DNA of 64,000 nucleotides from Thermoplasmata archaeon (GTDB taxonomy: Archaea > Thermoplasmatota > Thermoplasmata > Lutacidiplasmatales > UBA184): positions 310,001 to 374,000 of the forward strand of contig JAKIWL010000001.1 in the NCBI GenBank assembly GCA_022750055.1. The letters are read 5' to 3'. The notes under the pieces are model-generated. The model did not search any database. It was not told where the DNA came from and was given only the letters and a program-made list of their open reading frames with translations. The position numbers were made by a program, and so were the translations under genes. Of this stretch, positions 46,900 through 56,368 are shown in pieces. Numbering within the stretch: the first letter of the stretch is position 1; the number at the start of each line of letters is the position of its first letter.

Positions 46900-48213
46900 T
46901 TGATCACCCATCGGGGTTGGGAGTCTCTCTTGGCGGCCCTGGCGGCGCTGCTCCTCACCCTGTACCTCGTCCACTACTTGCTCATCCTCCTCGCTCTGAG
47001 CGCATTCACCTTCCTCGCGGCCGAGGTCGTCCTGTTCCACGTCGATACTCTCGCGCTGTCACCGTCGGCGTTCGTGACCGAACGACGGTCCACCTCCAGC
47101 CGCCATGCGGTCGGGACGCCGGGGCGAACGGAGGTCACCGTCCGATACACCGGCCCGTCGGGTCTCGTCGCGGAGCTCTTCGACACGCTCCCCGACGGGT
47201 TGGCCGTCACGGGGCCCCTTCCGAGGCTCGGCGGGTGGTGGGCGCCGGAGGAGGAACGCTCCCTGAGCACGGAGTTCCGAGCCCGGGTCCGGGGGAGCTA
47301 CCTGCTCGGTCCGACGTTCGTGCGGGTCCGCAGCCGCCTGGGGCTCGCCGAGCGGCGGATCTCCCTGCCGACCGAGCGCCCGATCCAGGTGGTGCCGGAG
47401 AATCCGATCCGCAAGCCCGGCTCGCTGCGCCGCCGCATCTTCACCCGGGTGCAGGGCCGCATGCAGCTACGCCATCGTGGGTACGGGACGGAGTTCCGGG
47501 CCTTGCGACCGTACCAGTACTCCGATGACATCCGACACGTGGCCTGGCGTCGCTCCACCGCGAAGCAGCTCGTCGTTAGGGAGTTCGACCAGGAGAGCCG
47601 GCAGGACGTCCTCTTGGTCGTCGACGTGAGCCCGGCGATGTCGGCGGGCCCGGCGGGTGAGAACGTGCTCGACCGGACGTGCGAGGCGGCGACGATGATC
47701 GCCGGCTACGCCCAGCGTAGCGGCGAGGACCGCCTCGGTCTGCTCACGTACTCCGGCAAGGTCCAGCAATACCTTCGTCCCTCCCGAGGTCCCGGGCACT
47801 TCCGCCGCCTGTACGAGAACGTCGGGATCTTAGGGGTCCGACCGGGAAATTTCGACGTCGGGCCTGCCCTCGACGCCGTGGGGTCGAGGCTTCGGCATGG
47901 CGCCCACGTCCTCCTTTTCAGTACCCTCGACCGGCCCCTCGGGGCCCTGGAGCGGGCCTACGCCCATTTCAAGGCGCGAGGGCACCATCTCTACGTCTTC
48001 CTGCCGGACCTCGCCACGTTCTATTCCCCTGGAGAGGACCCGGCGTTTCGCTACGCCCTACAGTGGGCGACCGAGGAGGATCGCCTGCGCCTCCATCGGG
48101 TGATGGCCGAGCTTCGGGCGGACGCGATCCCGACGTACCTGTTCGACCGTCGTGGCGCGGCCACGAAGGTCATCACCGCCTACGGTCAGATGCGGGCCTG
48201 GGGGGCCGGATGA
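46900..48213 (+). CDS. DUF58 protein with VWA-like domain
   Basis: About 437 residues from a TTG at 46900 with a purine-rich gggagggcgagggg upstream. Two N-terminal membrane helices (LAALAALLLTLYLVHYLLILLAL in parts) precede a beta-rich domain, the DUF58 core (RRHGYGTEFRALRPYQ-like segment with YQYSDDIRHVAWRRSTAKQLV) and a VWA-like fold with the metal-site VVDVSPAMS. It is the usual partner of MoxR and may respond to envelope stress or assemble surface structures. Overlaps the next gene (ATGA). The frame extends upstream to 46786 inside moxR, so the TTG is preferred. Confidence 0.85.
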   Translation: MITHRGWESLLAALAALLLTLYLVHYLLILLALSAFTFLAAEVVLFHVDTLALSPSAFVTERRSTSSRHAVGTPGRTEVTVRYTGPSGLVAELFDTLPDGLAVTGPLPRLGGWWAPEEERSLSTEFRARVRGSYLLGPTFVRVRSRLGLAERRISLPTERPIQVVPENPIRKPGSLRRRIFTRVQGRMQLRHRGYGTEFRALRPYQYSDDIRHVAWRRSTAKQLVVREFDQESRQDVLLVVDVSPAMSAGPAGENVLDRTCEAATMIAGYAQRSGEDRLGLLTYSGKVQQYLRPSRGPGHFRRLYENVGILGVRPGNFDVGPALDAVGSRLRHGAHVLLFSTLDRPLGALERAYAHFKARGHHLYVFLPDLATFYSPGEDPAFRYALQWATEEDRLRLHRVMAELRADAIPTYLFDRRGAATKVITAYGQMRAWGAG

Positions 48214-49106
48214 AGGTCGCCGACGCACGGGGGCTGCTCATCGTCCCCGTGTTCCTATACACGACCGCGCTCGGCCTCCTCCGATTCTCAGGCTGGGACC
48301 TGCCGGTCGCCCTCGTCACGGTCGCGATGGCCCTCCCGTTGATCGAGGTCCTGACGAGAGGGAGTCGGGGCCGATGGTTCGTGCCCGCCTGGGTCCTGGC
48401 GATGATCGGCGGGGTCGGCATGGCCTTCTCCAACGGGGCCCCCACCGGGCTCTGGGCCGACGTCGGAGCGGGGGTTCTCCTCGGGGCGCCCCTCGCGATC
48501 CTCGCGGGTCTGCTCGTCTGGCGGGAGTCGAGGCTGGTCACCTTGATCGGCGTCGAGGCCGGCCTCGGGGCCCTCATCGTCCTGATCGCGACCGGTTCGG
48601 CCGCCATCCTTCCCGGAGCACCCAGCGGTTCGGCCGGCTGGCTCGTCGCGTTCTCGCGGGTCAACACTCAGCAGGTCAACGTCCTCGCCCAGTGGTTCGC
48701 GGGGAACCCTCCGATCGTTCCTCCCCCCCTGACGGCCGTGGCGGACCCGGCGTTCATCGGACTCGGCGTGCTCGCCGTGCTCGCGGTCGTCCTGGCGCTG
48801 CTGGAGCGCCCGGTCCATGCGGGAGTCGGGCCCGACCCGTGGGACCCGCATTTCTCCCGCAGCTCCGGCGTCGTGCCCCTGGTGGCGGCGATGATCGCCG
48901 GCCTTGCGTTCGAATGGACTGCCGCGGTGGAACCGAACTATGCGCTGCTCGGGGTCGCGGTAGGGGTCATCGCAGCCCTCGGATTGATCGTGGGCCTCGC
49001 GGTGTTCACGGCGCGTCGGAGGGACCGGACGACGCCCACTCGATCGGGACCTTCTCGAGCTCTGATCGCACAGAATCCGACCCCCTCGGGGCCGTCCGGG
49101 TCTTAG
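48210..49106 (+). CDS. polytopic membrane protein of the MoxR/DUF58 operon
   Basis: About 298 residues from the ATG at 48210. Seven or eight hydrophobic helices fill the sequence (LLIVPVFLYTTALGLLRF, ALVTVAMALPLIEVL, GVLLGAPLAILAGLLVW, VEAGLGALIVLIATGSAAIL, VLAVLAVVLALLE, VVPLVAAMIAGLAFEW, GVIAALGLIVGLAVF). A short basic tail follows. No transporter signature is recognised. Its overlap with the DUF58 gene puts it in the same operon, where a membrane platform or lipid/sugar-handling role is plausible. Confidence 0.75.
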   Translation: MKVADARGLLIVPVFLYTTALGLLRFSGWDLPVALVTVAMALPLIEVLTRGSRGRWFVPAWVLAMIGGVGMAFSNGAPTGLWADVGAGVLLGAPLAILAGLLVWRESRLVTLIGVEAGLGALIVLIATGSAAILPGAPSGSAGWLVAFSRVNTQQVNVLAQWFAGNPPIVPPPLTAVADPAFIGLGVLAVLAVVLALLERPVHAGVGPDPWDPHFSRSSGVVPLVAAMIAGLAFEWTAAVEPNYALLGVAVGVIAALGLIVGLAVFTARRRDRTTPTRSGPSRALIAQNPTPSGPSGS

Positions 49107-49227
49107 GATCGGGGGGAACGTCACGGGACGCCGCGACCCGATGTGGGAGCGGGGGGGGGTCGAACATCGGGGGCCTCGGGCTCGAGAGGGTCTCTCCCGT
49201 CGTCGGGCCGAGGGGTCCTACACCGAG

Positions 49228-49300
49228 TGGGCTCGGCCGGATTTGAACCGGCGATCTTCGCTGTGTGAGAGCGACGTCTTAACCGCTGGACTACGAGCCC
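49228..49300 (-). tRNA. tRNA-Val (CAC)
   Basis: Minus strand, 73 bases: acceptor gggctcg with cgagccc, anticodon stem tcgct with agcga around loop ctcacac (anticodon CAC), T arm gccgg-ttcaaat-ccggc. Discriminator A; no CCA encoded; no intron. A TATA-like ggttttagcc (about 49327-49337, minus strand) lies roughly 30 bases upstream and overlaps the end of the LysO gene. Confidence 0.93.
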
Positions 49301-49328
49301 GCCGTGCCCGGAGGGGACCGGGCGCGGG

Positions 49329-50216
49329 CTAAAACCCCAACCCCCCGACGCCGAGGAGGAAGGGGACGAGAACGCTCGCCGCGAGGGTCAGGAGGAGCCC
49401 GCTCGATAGGGCAAGGACCCCTGAGTCCTCGCCCCCGTAGCGGGTGATGAAGTAGAGCGTGGTGTCCAGCGAGGTCGCTCCCCCCATCGCGGTCAGCCCA
49501 TCGCCCTTCAGCCGTCGTCCGACGAGCGGTGCGGTCAGCATCGTCAGGTTCTCTCGGAGGAAATTCGTCAGGAATCCGAGCAACCCTGCCATCGGACCGA
49601 GTCCCTGGGTGAGGAGCGGGCCGGCCAGGGAGTACCAGCCGAAGGCGAAGGAGGTCGAAAGGGTCCAACGCAGGGGCAGGCCGAGCGCGAAGGAAAACCA
49701 CCCCGCCGAGACGAAGGCGCCGATCAGGCAGGAGACCGTGGGGATCGCGACCGCTCGCACCGAGGCGATACGCACCTTGAGATCGAACCCAACGAGGAAG
49801 AGCAGCAAGTAAAGGGCCCCAGTCAGCAGGGTTGGGCCCGGCAGCGAAACACGCGGGCCGAGGGCCAGCCCGACGGTGAGGGCAACGAGAAGGGCCGGAG
49901 GGAACCACAGCTGCCTCCGGGCCTCGCTGGGGGGTGGGGGCGCCCCGGCAGGGGGGGTTCCTCGCAGCCGACGGACCCAGACCTGTTCGACGGCCACCGT
50001 TGCGCCCAGGATCGTCGCGGCGAAGGCGAGCGCGACCGGTACGGCCTCGAGGAGGCGAGCCGGCGGGATGGTGCTGAGGATGAGCCCTAGCGCCCCGACC
50101 AGGAGGAGGACGGTGGCCATCGAGAGGCGCCCCACCCACGCGCCCGGGTGGGGAAGGAACCGGCCGGCGAGGAACCCGAGGCCCAAGGAGACGAAGAGTA
50201 CGAGGTCGACTCCCAC
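49329..50216 (-). CDS. lysO: LysO-family lysine exporter
   Basis: 295 residues, eight or more membrane helices. The C-terminal half matches the LysO/DUF340 pattern: FGWYSLAGPLLTQGLGPMAG, GFLTNFLRENLTMLTAPLV and GGATSLDTTLYFITRY, which carry the conserved acidic and polar residues in membrane. LysO exports lysine or its toxic analogue thialysine. Here the N- and C-terminal parts are joined in one chain, as in most LysO proteins. Monocistronic, or in a unit with purA upstream (24 bases apart). Confidence 0.85.
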   Translation of the reverse strand: MGVDLVLFVSLGLGFLAGRFLPHPGAWVGRLSMATVLLLVGALGLILSTIPPARLLEAVPVALAFAATILGATVAVEQVWVRRLRGTPPAGAPPPPSEARRQLWFPPALLVALTVGLALGPRVSLPGPTLLTGALYLLLFLVGFDLKVRIASVRAVAIPTVSCLIGAFVSAGWFSFALGLPLRWTLSTSFAFGWYSLAGPLLTQGLGPMAGLLGFLTNFLRENLTMLTAPLVGRRLKGDGLTAMGGATSLDTTLYFITRYGGEDSGVLALSSGLLLTLAASVLVPFLLGVGGLGF

Positions 50217-50240
50217 CGCCCGCCACCCGTCAGCGGACTT

Positions 50241-51581
50241 CTACCCGGACCATTCAGAGAGCTCGGGACCGAGGTGCGTGGGGGCCCCGCGGCCCAACCA
50301 GAGGGTCTCGTCTCGGCGGGGCCCGTAGCTGACCCACTCGACCGGCACCCGGGTCTGCTCGGAGATGAAACCGAGGAAGCGCTTGAGGGCCGGAGGCAGG
50401 GCATGAACTCCCTCCCGCCGGATCCGCTCCTTGAGCCGCTCGGTGAACGCCGGCCAGACCGGGAACCGTTCGTAGACCGGAGTGACCCGGGCGAGGTCAT
50501 CCGCCGACGAGGGGGGAAAGAGCGTCAGGGTCTCCCCCGATGGGGTCAGGTACTGGGTGCAGACGGGAACCTCCTCGAGGCCCCCGAGCACGTCGACCTT
50601 GGTGATCGCGAGCGAGGTGAATCCGTTGAGTCGGGTCGCGTATCGCAAGAGGAGCAGGTCGAGCCACCCGCAGCGTCGAGGTCGGCCGGTCGTCGCGCCG
50701 CGTTCCGCGCCCTCCCGACGCAGGTAGTCGCCGATCTCGCCCTCGACCTCGGTCGGGAACGGGCCCGCGCCCACTCGCGTCGCGTACGCCTTCGAGACCC
50801 CGATCACCTGATCGAGCTCGGCGGGAGGGATGCCGCTTCCGACGAGCGCTCCGGCGCTCGTGGGGTGGGAGCTCGTCACGTACGGGTAGGTCCCGAAATC
50901 CACGTCGAGGAGGGCGCTCTGGGCCCCTTCGAGGAGGATCGGCTCGTCCCGGTCGATCGCGCCCCAAAGGATCGGTTCGGTGGGCCGGATCAGCGGAGCG
51001 AGGCGGCCACCGAGTTCTGTGAGCGATCGCTGCAGGTCCGCGCGTTCTGGAAGCCCGGGCAGGTGCGCCTTTCGGGCATAGAGCATCTCGAGGCGGCTCG
51101 CGAGGTCGTTCGGTCGGACCAGGTCCGCGAGGCGGATCCCCCACCGTCCGTAGCGATCGGCGTAGGCGGGTCCGATGCCGCGTCGCGTCGTCCCTAGCGC
51201 CGAGTCGCGGGCGAGGGAGGACCGCAGCGCCTCCTCCCAGCCGTCCTCGATCTCGTGGAGCGGAAGAAGGAGGTGGGCGCGGTCGGACAACACCACGTCG
51301 CCTTTCAGGAGGTTGCGCTCGCGCAGATCCTGGAGCTCGGCCTCGAGCCCGAACGGGTTGACGACCATCCCCGGACCGCTGATCCCCGTGACGCCCTTCC
51401 GGAGGACGCCGCAGGCGAGCTGGTGCAGGACGACGTTGCCCTCGGGCAGGTGAACGGAGTGACCCGCGTTCGGGCCGCCGCCGGTGCGGACCACGTATCG
51501 GTAGTTCGCGGCGAGGTAATCGGAGATCTTGCCCTTCGCCTCGTCGCCGAACTGGGCCCCGATGACCACCGCGACCGACAC
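50241..51581 (-). CDS. purA: adenylosuccinate synthetase
   Basis: About 446 residues. Couples GTP hydrolysis to formation of adenylosuccinate from IMP and aspartate in AMP synthesis. The P-loop GAQFGDEAKGKISDYL and the GGGPNAGHSV segment are diagnostic; GTTRRGIGPAYADR binds IMP, and TTGRPRRCGWLDLLLL with SLAITKVDVL completes the active site. The GTG at 51581 is preceded by a purine-rich ggaggaagga and a TATA-like patch (51613-51623, minus strand). The longer frame to 51680 adds non-native residues beyond the promoter. Confidence 0.94.
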   Translation of the reverse strand: MSVAVVIGAQFGDEAKGKISDYLAANYRYVVRTGGGPNAGHSVHLPEGNVVLHQLACGVLRKGVTGISGPGMVVNPFGLEAELQDLRERNLLKGDVVLSDRAHLLLPLHEIEDGWEEALRSSLARDSALGTTRRGIGPAYADRYGRWGIRLADLVRPNDLASRLEMLYARKAHLPGLPERADLQRSLTELGGRLAPLIRPTEPILWGAIDRDEPILLEGAQSALLDVDFGTYPYVTSSHPTSAGALVGSGIPPAELDQVIGVSKAYATRVGAGPFPTEVEGEIGDYLRREGAERGATTGRPRRCGWLDLLLLRYATRLNGFTSLAITKVDVLGGLEEVPVCTQYLTPSGETLTLFPPSSADDLARVTPVYERFPVWPAFTERLKERIRREGVHALPPALKRFLGFISEQTRVPVEWVSYGPRRDETLWLGRGAPTHLGPELSEWSG

Positions 51582-51612
51582 TCCTTCCTCCCGGGACTCC
51601 CGGAGGGACCGA

Positions 51613-51623
51613 GGTAAAAAGTC
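51613..51623 (-). promoter_or_regulatory. TATA-like box of purA
   Basis: Minus-strand gactttttacc lies about 37 bases before the GTG at 51581. Confidence 0.5.
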
Positions 51624-51712
51624 CTCCCCCACCGATCGCTCCGCGTCAACGCCCAGAGGCCGGTCGCCGGGCCGGCACAACTCTAAAGAAGGGTCACCCA
51701 GTTTCTCTCGAG

Positions 51713-52843
51713 GTGGTCGCTCAGCGGACCCGCGACGTCGAGATCTCCGGCATCCGCAAGATGTTCGAGGGAGCGCCCCCGAACGCCATCAACCTCGGTC
51801 TCGGCGAGCCGGACTTCGACCCACCGAAGGTGGTCCTCGACGCATTGTGCCACGCCGTGCGCACGGGCAAGAACCATTACGGCCCCTCGGCCGGGAGGAC
51901 CGACCTCCGGGCGAAGGTCGCCGAACTCTACCGCGATCGCGACGAGAGCACGTCGGTCGAGAACGTGATCATCACGGCGGGCGGATCGGAGGCCCTGATG
52001 TCGATCGCGCTATCGCTCTACGACCCCGGCGACGAGGTGCTCGTCCCGGACCCGGGGTTCGTTCTGTATGCCCCCCACGCTCGACTCGCCGGGGCGACCC
52101 CCGTTCCGTACGACCTCGCCGAGTCACGGGGGTTCTGCCCTGACCTCGACGCCCTCGAGGCCCTCGTGACCCCGAGGACGAAGGCGATCGTCGTGAACAG
52201 CCCGTCGAATCCGACCGGGGGGGTCTTCGACTCGGCCCTCGTGGATCGCCTCGTGGCGTTCGCCGACGCCCACGACCTATACCTCCTTTCCGATGAAGTG
52301 TACGATGGCCTCGTCTACCGGGGGCGGTTCGCCTCGTTCTGGGGACGCAGCGATCGGGTCGTCGTAGCGAACTCCTTCTCGAAGAGACTCGCCATGACCG
52401 GCTGGAGGCTCGGGTTCCTGGTCGCTCCGAGGAACCTCGCCGTGGACATCAACAAGATCCACTATCACGTCACGGCATGCCCGTCGACGCCGGCGCAGAT
52501 CGCCGCGCTCGCCGGTCTCGAGGCCGGCCCGTCGATCGTTCAGCCGATGGTCCAGGAGTTCCATGCGCGCCGGAGGCTGGTCGTGCGGGAGCTCAACCGG
52601 ATCCCCGGTCTCACGTGCGTTCCGCCCGCGGGCGCGTTCTATGCGTTCCCGAGGTTCGATTGGCCCGGGACGTCGACCGAGGTGGCCCATGCGCTCCTGG
52701 GCCGCGGCCTCATCACGACGCCGGGGGACGCCTTCGGACACTTGGGGGCCTCCCATCTGAGGCTGTCGTTCGCCGCCTCCCGGGACGCGCTCCAGCGGGG
52801 ACTCTCGATCCTGCGCACGTACGCCCGCGAGGTAGCCGGTTGA
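51713..52843 (+). CDS. aspartate-type aminotransferase, class I
   Basis: 376 residues from a GTG 29 bases after a TATA-like patch (caactctaaag, 51677-51687). PLP-binding motifs are TAGGSEALMSIAL, VVNSPSNPTGGVF, LLSDEVYDGLVY and the Schiff-base segment ANSFSKRLAMTGWRLG. The fold and motifs match archaeal aspartate/alanine/aromatic aminotransferases; exact substrate is not set by sequence. Divergent from purA. AspAT would supply aspartate, which PurA also uses. Confidence 0.92.
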   Translation: MVAQRTRDVEISGIRKMFEGAPPNAINLGLGEPDFDPPKVVLDALCHAVRTGKNHYGPSAGRTDLRAKVAELYRDRDESTSVENVIITAGGSEALMSIALSLYDPGDEVLVPDPGFVLYAPHARLAGATPVPYDLAESRGFCPDLDALEALVTPRTKAIVVNSPSNPTGGVFDSALVDRLVAFADAHDLYLLSDEVYDGLVYRGRFASFWGRSDRVVVANSFSKRLAMTGWRLGFLVAPRNLAVDINKIHYHVTACPSTPAQIAALAGLEAGPSIVQPMVQEFHARRRLVVRELNRIPGLTCVPPAGAFYAFPRFDWPGTSTEVAHALLGRGLITTPGDAFGHLGASHLRLSFAASRDALQRGLSILRTYAREVAG

Positions 52844-52949
52844 TCGAACGATGGGCCGGCTGGGCTCTGATCCTTGCGTCGAAGTTCCAACGGGGCCCGG
52901 AGCGGACGGAACTCGAACGCCTAGGCGAAGAGGTCCGTCGTTCGGGCCG

Positions 52950-54104
52950 TCAGCCGGTGCCTGTGCACTCCCGATAGACGGCACGGTGGGCCTCGACCGC
53001 GCGCTCCCAATCGAACGCCCGCACTCGCTCTAGCCCCGCGGCGCGCAGGCGCTCGCGGAGGGATGGATCGCCCGCGACCGTTTCGATCGCACCCGCGAGG
53101 GCGTCGAGGTCCCGGGGGGGAACGAGGAGCCCCGCCTTCCCGCCTTCGAGCACTTCCGGAACCCCCCCGACCGCCGTGGCGATGACCGGCACGCCCGAAG
53201 CCATCGCTTCGAGGAGGACGAGGCCGAATGCCTCGTACTCCGAGGGGAGGACGAACGCGACCCCCCCCCGGAACGCCGCCCGATACTGCCCCGGGTCCGC
53301 CACGTGTCCCGTGAAGATCGGGGGGTCCAACCCCAGTTCCCGGCACCGACGTTCGACGTCCGACCTCGTACCCCAGTCCCGGCCCATGAGTACGAGGGGA
53401 AGCCGCCGGGAGGCGGGGATGCGACCCATCGCCGCCACCAGGTCCGTGAGTCCCTTGTTCGGCGCCACGCGACCCGCGTAGAGAAGGTAGCGCTCCGGCA
53501 AGCCGGCGGGGGGCCGGTCCTCGGGTCGGGCGGGCCAGGCGGTCAGGTCGATCCCCGGCGGGATCACCCGGATCCGAGACCTGGGGGCGAATTCGGAGAC
53601 CCGCTTCGCCTCCTGCTCCGTCTCGACGATGAGGGCCCGCGCCACTCGATAGGCGCTCATCCCGAACAGGTGGTCCTGCAGCCTCAGGAGGCTCTTCTTC
53701 GCCCGCGGCTCCGACGGATGCGCGGGGTGGTAGTGGGTCGACACGACAAGGGGCAGGCGCTGGGCGTGGGCCACCAGCGCGGACTCGAGGACGTGGCCGT
53801 ACCGGTGAGAGTGCGCGTGGATGACGTCGGGTCGGTCGTGAGCGAGGGAATCCACGAGGCCCACGAAGAGCGGCATCGTCAACCCGGGGAGGAGGCGTTT
53901 GTAGACCCGGAAGCGATGGACCGGCACGCCGTCGACGGCGGGGGGAAAATCGAGTCGACGTTCCCAGCTCGCCTCATCCAGGAGATCGCTCGCGTAGACC
54001 TCGACCGACTCGCCCTTCGAGCGCAATCGGGAAGAGAGCTCCCGGACCGTCGTCTCGACGCCGCCGGGGGCGTCGAATCGAAGGGTGACCTGGGCGACCC
54101 TCAT
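52950..54104 (-). CDS. GT4-family glycosyltransferase
   Basis: 384 residues. GT-B fold. The N-terminus has RFDAPGGVETTVRELS; the sugar-nucleotide domain has YAGRVAPNKGLTDLVAAM and the retaining GT4 E-x7-E motif in PSEYEAFGLVLLEAMASGVPV. GT4 enzymes add sugars to lipids or glycans at the membrane. Its start overlaps the stop of the second GT4 (ATGA), so the two are co-expressed. Likely role in surface glycan or glycolipid synthesis. Confidence 0.93.
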   Translation of the reverse strand: MRVAQVTLRFDAPGGVETTVRELSSRLRSKGESVEVYASDLLDEASWERRLDFPPAVDGVPVHRFRVYKRLLPGLTMPLFVGLVDSLAHDRPDVIHAHSHRYGHVLESALVAHAQRLPLVVSTHYHPAHPSEPRAKKSLLRLQDHLFGMSAYRVARALIVETEQEAKRVSEFAPRSRIRVIPPGIDLTAWPARPEDRPPAGLPERYLLYAGRVAPNKGLTDLVAAMGRIPASRRLPLVLMGRDWGTRSDVERRCRELGLDPPIFTGHVADPGQYRAAFRGGVAFVLPSEYEAFGLVLLEAMASGVPVIATAVGGVPEVLEGGKAGLLVPPRDLDALAGAIETVAGDPSLRERLRAAGLERVRAFDWERAVEAHRAVYRECTGTG

Positions 54105-55282
54105 CGGCCGACGACGTCCTCGAACACGGCGTGCAACCGGCCGACGACTCCCTCCCAGGAGTAGCGTGGAACCACCTGGGTCCGTCCATATTCACCCAGG
54201 CGATGCCGCCGCTCCGGGTCGTCCCACAACGCCAGCAGGGCCTCGGAGAGCGCCTTCGGGTCGCCCGGCGGGACGAGGAGGCCGGCCCGCTGGTCCTCGA
54301 TGAATTCGGGGATCCCGCCGACCCGTGAGGCCACGACGGGGGTCCCCTGGGCGAGCGCTTCCAACAGGACGAGTCCGAACGCCTCGTACTCGCTCGCCAG
54401 GACGAAGACTCGCGCCTCTCGAAAGGCCGCGGCGAGACGCGCCTCGTCCTCCACATGGCCGACGATCCGCACTCGGGCCTCCATCCCGAGCTCGCGGGCC
54501 GTCCTCTCGATGAGGGGGCGCTGGCCGCCATCGGCGCCCACCAGCACCAGCGAGGCGCTCGGGTCGTGACGGCTCAGCCTAGCGAACGCCGGCAGGAGGG
54601 CGCCGAACCCCTTGTTCGATGCCAGTCGCCCGACGAAGAGCAGGAAGGGACCCGGAAGGTCGAGCGAGGCGGCGAACGGGCGGTCCCCCGATGGGGGCGG
54701 CGGAAGGGGCGTGTATCCCGGCGGGATCCGCACGACCGTCGGAAGCGGAAACCCATTCGCGCGGATCAGGCGTTCTTCCTCTTCGCTCTGCACGATGACG
54801 GCCCGTGCGGAAGCCATCACCGGGGCCGCCAGGACGCGGTCGTAGAAGCCGCGGATCCGGTGTCGTACCCACCCGCCCTCGATCGACCAGATCGGGTGGT
54901 AGTGGGCGGTGATGACGTAGGGCGTCGCCGTCCGCTTCGAATACCGTCGGGCGATCGCCGCTTGGTTCGTCCCGTAAGTGTGGACGTGGACGATCTCGGG
55001 ACGGTCGCGGCGAAGGGCCGTTGCGAGGCCGCGGACGAACGGGTAGTGGAACTCCCCCGGCAGGGAGATCGCCCGGAGCCGGTGGATGGATACCCCGTCG
55101 CGGACCTCCTCCCGGGGGACGGAGCGGTCGAGGCGCCGCCAAGGGTATTCCCGCTCGAGCTCCGTCGTGTAGACCCCGACGGAATCCCCTCCCTGGGCGA
55201 GCCGGACCGCGATCTCTCGCACGTGTCGCTCGACCCCGCCGGGGCCCGGCGGGTAGCGGGTCGACAGCTCGGCGATCTTCAC
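54101..55282 (-). CDS. GT4-family glycosyltransferase
   Basis: 393 residues. Similar to the next gene: RYPPGPGGVERHVREIAVRL at the N-terminus, VGRLASNKGFGALLPAF for nucleotide-sugar binding, and ASEYEAFGLVLLEALAQGTPVVAS as the E-x7-E motif. The pair may have arisen by duplication. It starts nine bases after the M20 peptidase stop on the same strand. Acceptor and donor sugar are unknown. Confidence 0.93.
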   Translation of the reverse strand: MKIAELSTRYPPGPGGVERHVREIAVRLAQGGDSVGVYTTELEREYPWRRLDRSVPREEVRDGVSIHRLRAISLPGEFHYPFVRGLATALRRDRPEIVHVHTYGTNQAAIARRYSKRTATPYVITAHYHPIWSIEGGWVRHRIRGFYDRVLAAPVMASARAVIVQSEEEERLIRANGFPLPTVVRIPPGYTPLPPPPSGDRPFAASLDLPGPFLLFVGRLASNKGFGALLPAFARLSRHDPSASLVLVGADGGQRPLIERTARELGMEARVRIVGHVEDEARLAAAFREARVFVLASEYEAFGLVLLEALAQGTPVVASRVGGIPEFIEDQRAGLLVPPGDPKALSEALLALWDDPERRHRLGEYGRTQVVPRYSWEGVVGRLHAVFEDVVGR

Positions 55283-55291
55283 GGGCCGGGC

Positions 55292-56368
55292 CTACCCGGC
55301 CCTCGGTTGGCTCAGCCGGAGGGCGTACTTCTTGTAGACCTCGGCCGCGCGCGCCACGGCCTCGATCTTGACGTACTCGTTCGCCTGATGGGAGAGCTCC
55401 TCCTCGCCGGCCCCGAAGATCACGACCCGGGGATTGACCTGCGCGTAGCTGACGGCCTCGGAGGCGTGGACCAGGACGGCGGACTCTGCGCCGGCGACCT
55501 CCCGAAGGATACGGACGTGGTCGGCGTTCGGGTCGATCTGCACCGAGGGCATCGACAGGATTCGGCGCAGTGTGAACGGGGTCTTGATCCGCCGCAGATG
55601 CTCTTCGATCTCCCGGTAGAGCACATCGGGGGAGTACGGCGGCGGGAACCGGATGTCGACCTCCGCGGTGGCTCGGTTGGGTACGACGTTGATCCGGGTC
55701 CCTCCGTTCAAGGTGCCGATGTTGATCGTCACGGAGCCGAGCTCGGGGTGGGCGATCCGGCCCTTGAACCCCTCGAGACCGCGCAAGATGCGCATCATCT
55801 TCGAGACGGCGTTCTCGCCGAGGTGGGGCATCGCGCCGTGGGCGGCCTTCCCCCGGGTCTCGATGGCGAGGTCGAGCACGCCCTTTTCGGCGTAGGCGAC
55901 CTTGAGACCGGTCGGCTCCCCGACGACGATCGCCTTCGCCCGGCGCATCGGCAGGGTCTTGGCGAGCGCCATTGCGCCTTGCATGGTGGTCTCCTCGTCG
56001 GTCGTGAGCGCGAGGACGATGGGGACCTTTCGGGCCACCAGGTCCTGCGCTGCTTGCATCATCGCGATGACGGTGCCCTTCATGTCGGCCGTGCCCCGGC
56101 CGTACATTCGGCCCGAGGCGAGCTGGCTCTGGGAGAAGCTCCAATAGTCCCCGATCGGAGGCGTGTCGAGGTGTCCGGAGAGGACGACGCCGCTCTGTCC
56201 GTACTCCGCGAGCAGAGCCGGAGCCTGGGGGTCGCCGAACAGGGTGTTGCGCATCCGGATCTGGTCGGTGAACGACTGGACGTAGTCGAGGACCTCCTGC
56301 TTGTCGGCGAAGGGATCGCTCGGGATCTTGACGAGGTCCGCGAGCATGTCCACCATCTGGCGCTTCAA
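55292..56368 (-). CDS. M20-family metallopeptidase/deacylase (ArgE/DapE-like)
   Basis: 358 residues. The two-metal site is visible: GHLDTPPIGD, GRGTADMKGTV, TTDEETTMQ and GEPTGLKVAY. A dimerisation domain interrupts the catalytic domain. Relatives remove acyl or succinyl groups (ArgE, DapE, LysK) or cut dipeptides. Archaeal lysine or arginine biosynthesis is a possible role, but no pathway genes are adjacent. Upstream of the two glycosyltransferases. The ATG at 56368 is natural (MKRQMVDMLADLVKIPS). Confidence 0.88.
   Translation of the reverse strand: MKRQMVDMLADLVKIPSDPFADKQEVLDYVQSFTDQIRMRNTLFGDPQAPALLAEYGQSGVVLSGHLDTPPIGDYWSFSQSQLASGRMYGRGTADMKGTVIAMMQAAQDLVARKVPIVLALTTDEETTMQGAMALAKTLPMRRAKAIVVGEPTGLKVAYAEKGVLDLAIETRGKAAHGAMPHLGENAVSKMMRILRGLEGFKGRIAHPELGSVTINIGTLNGGTRINVVPNRATAEVDIRFPPPYSPDVLYREIEEHLRRIKTPFTLRRILSMPSVQIDPNADHVRILREVAGAESAVLVHASEAVSYAQVNPRVVIFGAGEEELSHQANEYVKIEAVARAAEVYKKYALRLSQPRAG

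Noticed and set aside
52840-52977. A 45-codon plus-strand frame from a TTG overlapping the aminotransferase stop
   Set aside because: Short, starts at a weak TTG, overlaps the convergent glycosyltransferase gene, and shows no motif or repeatable feature.
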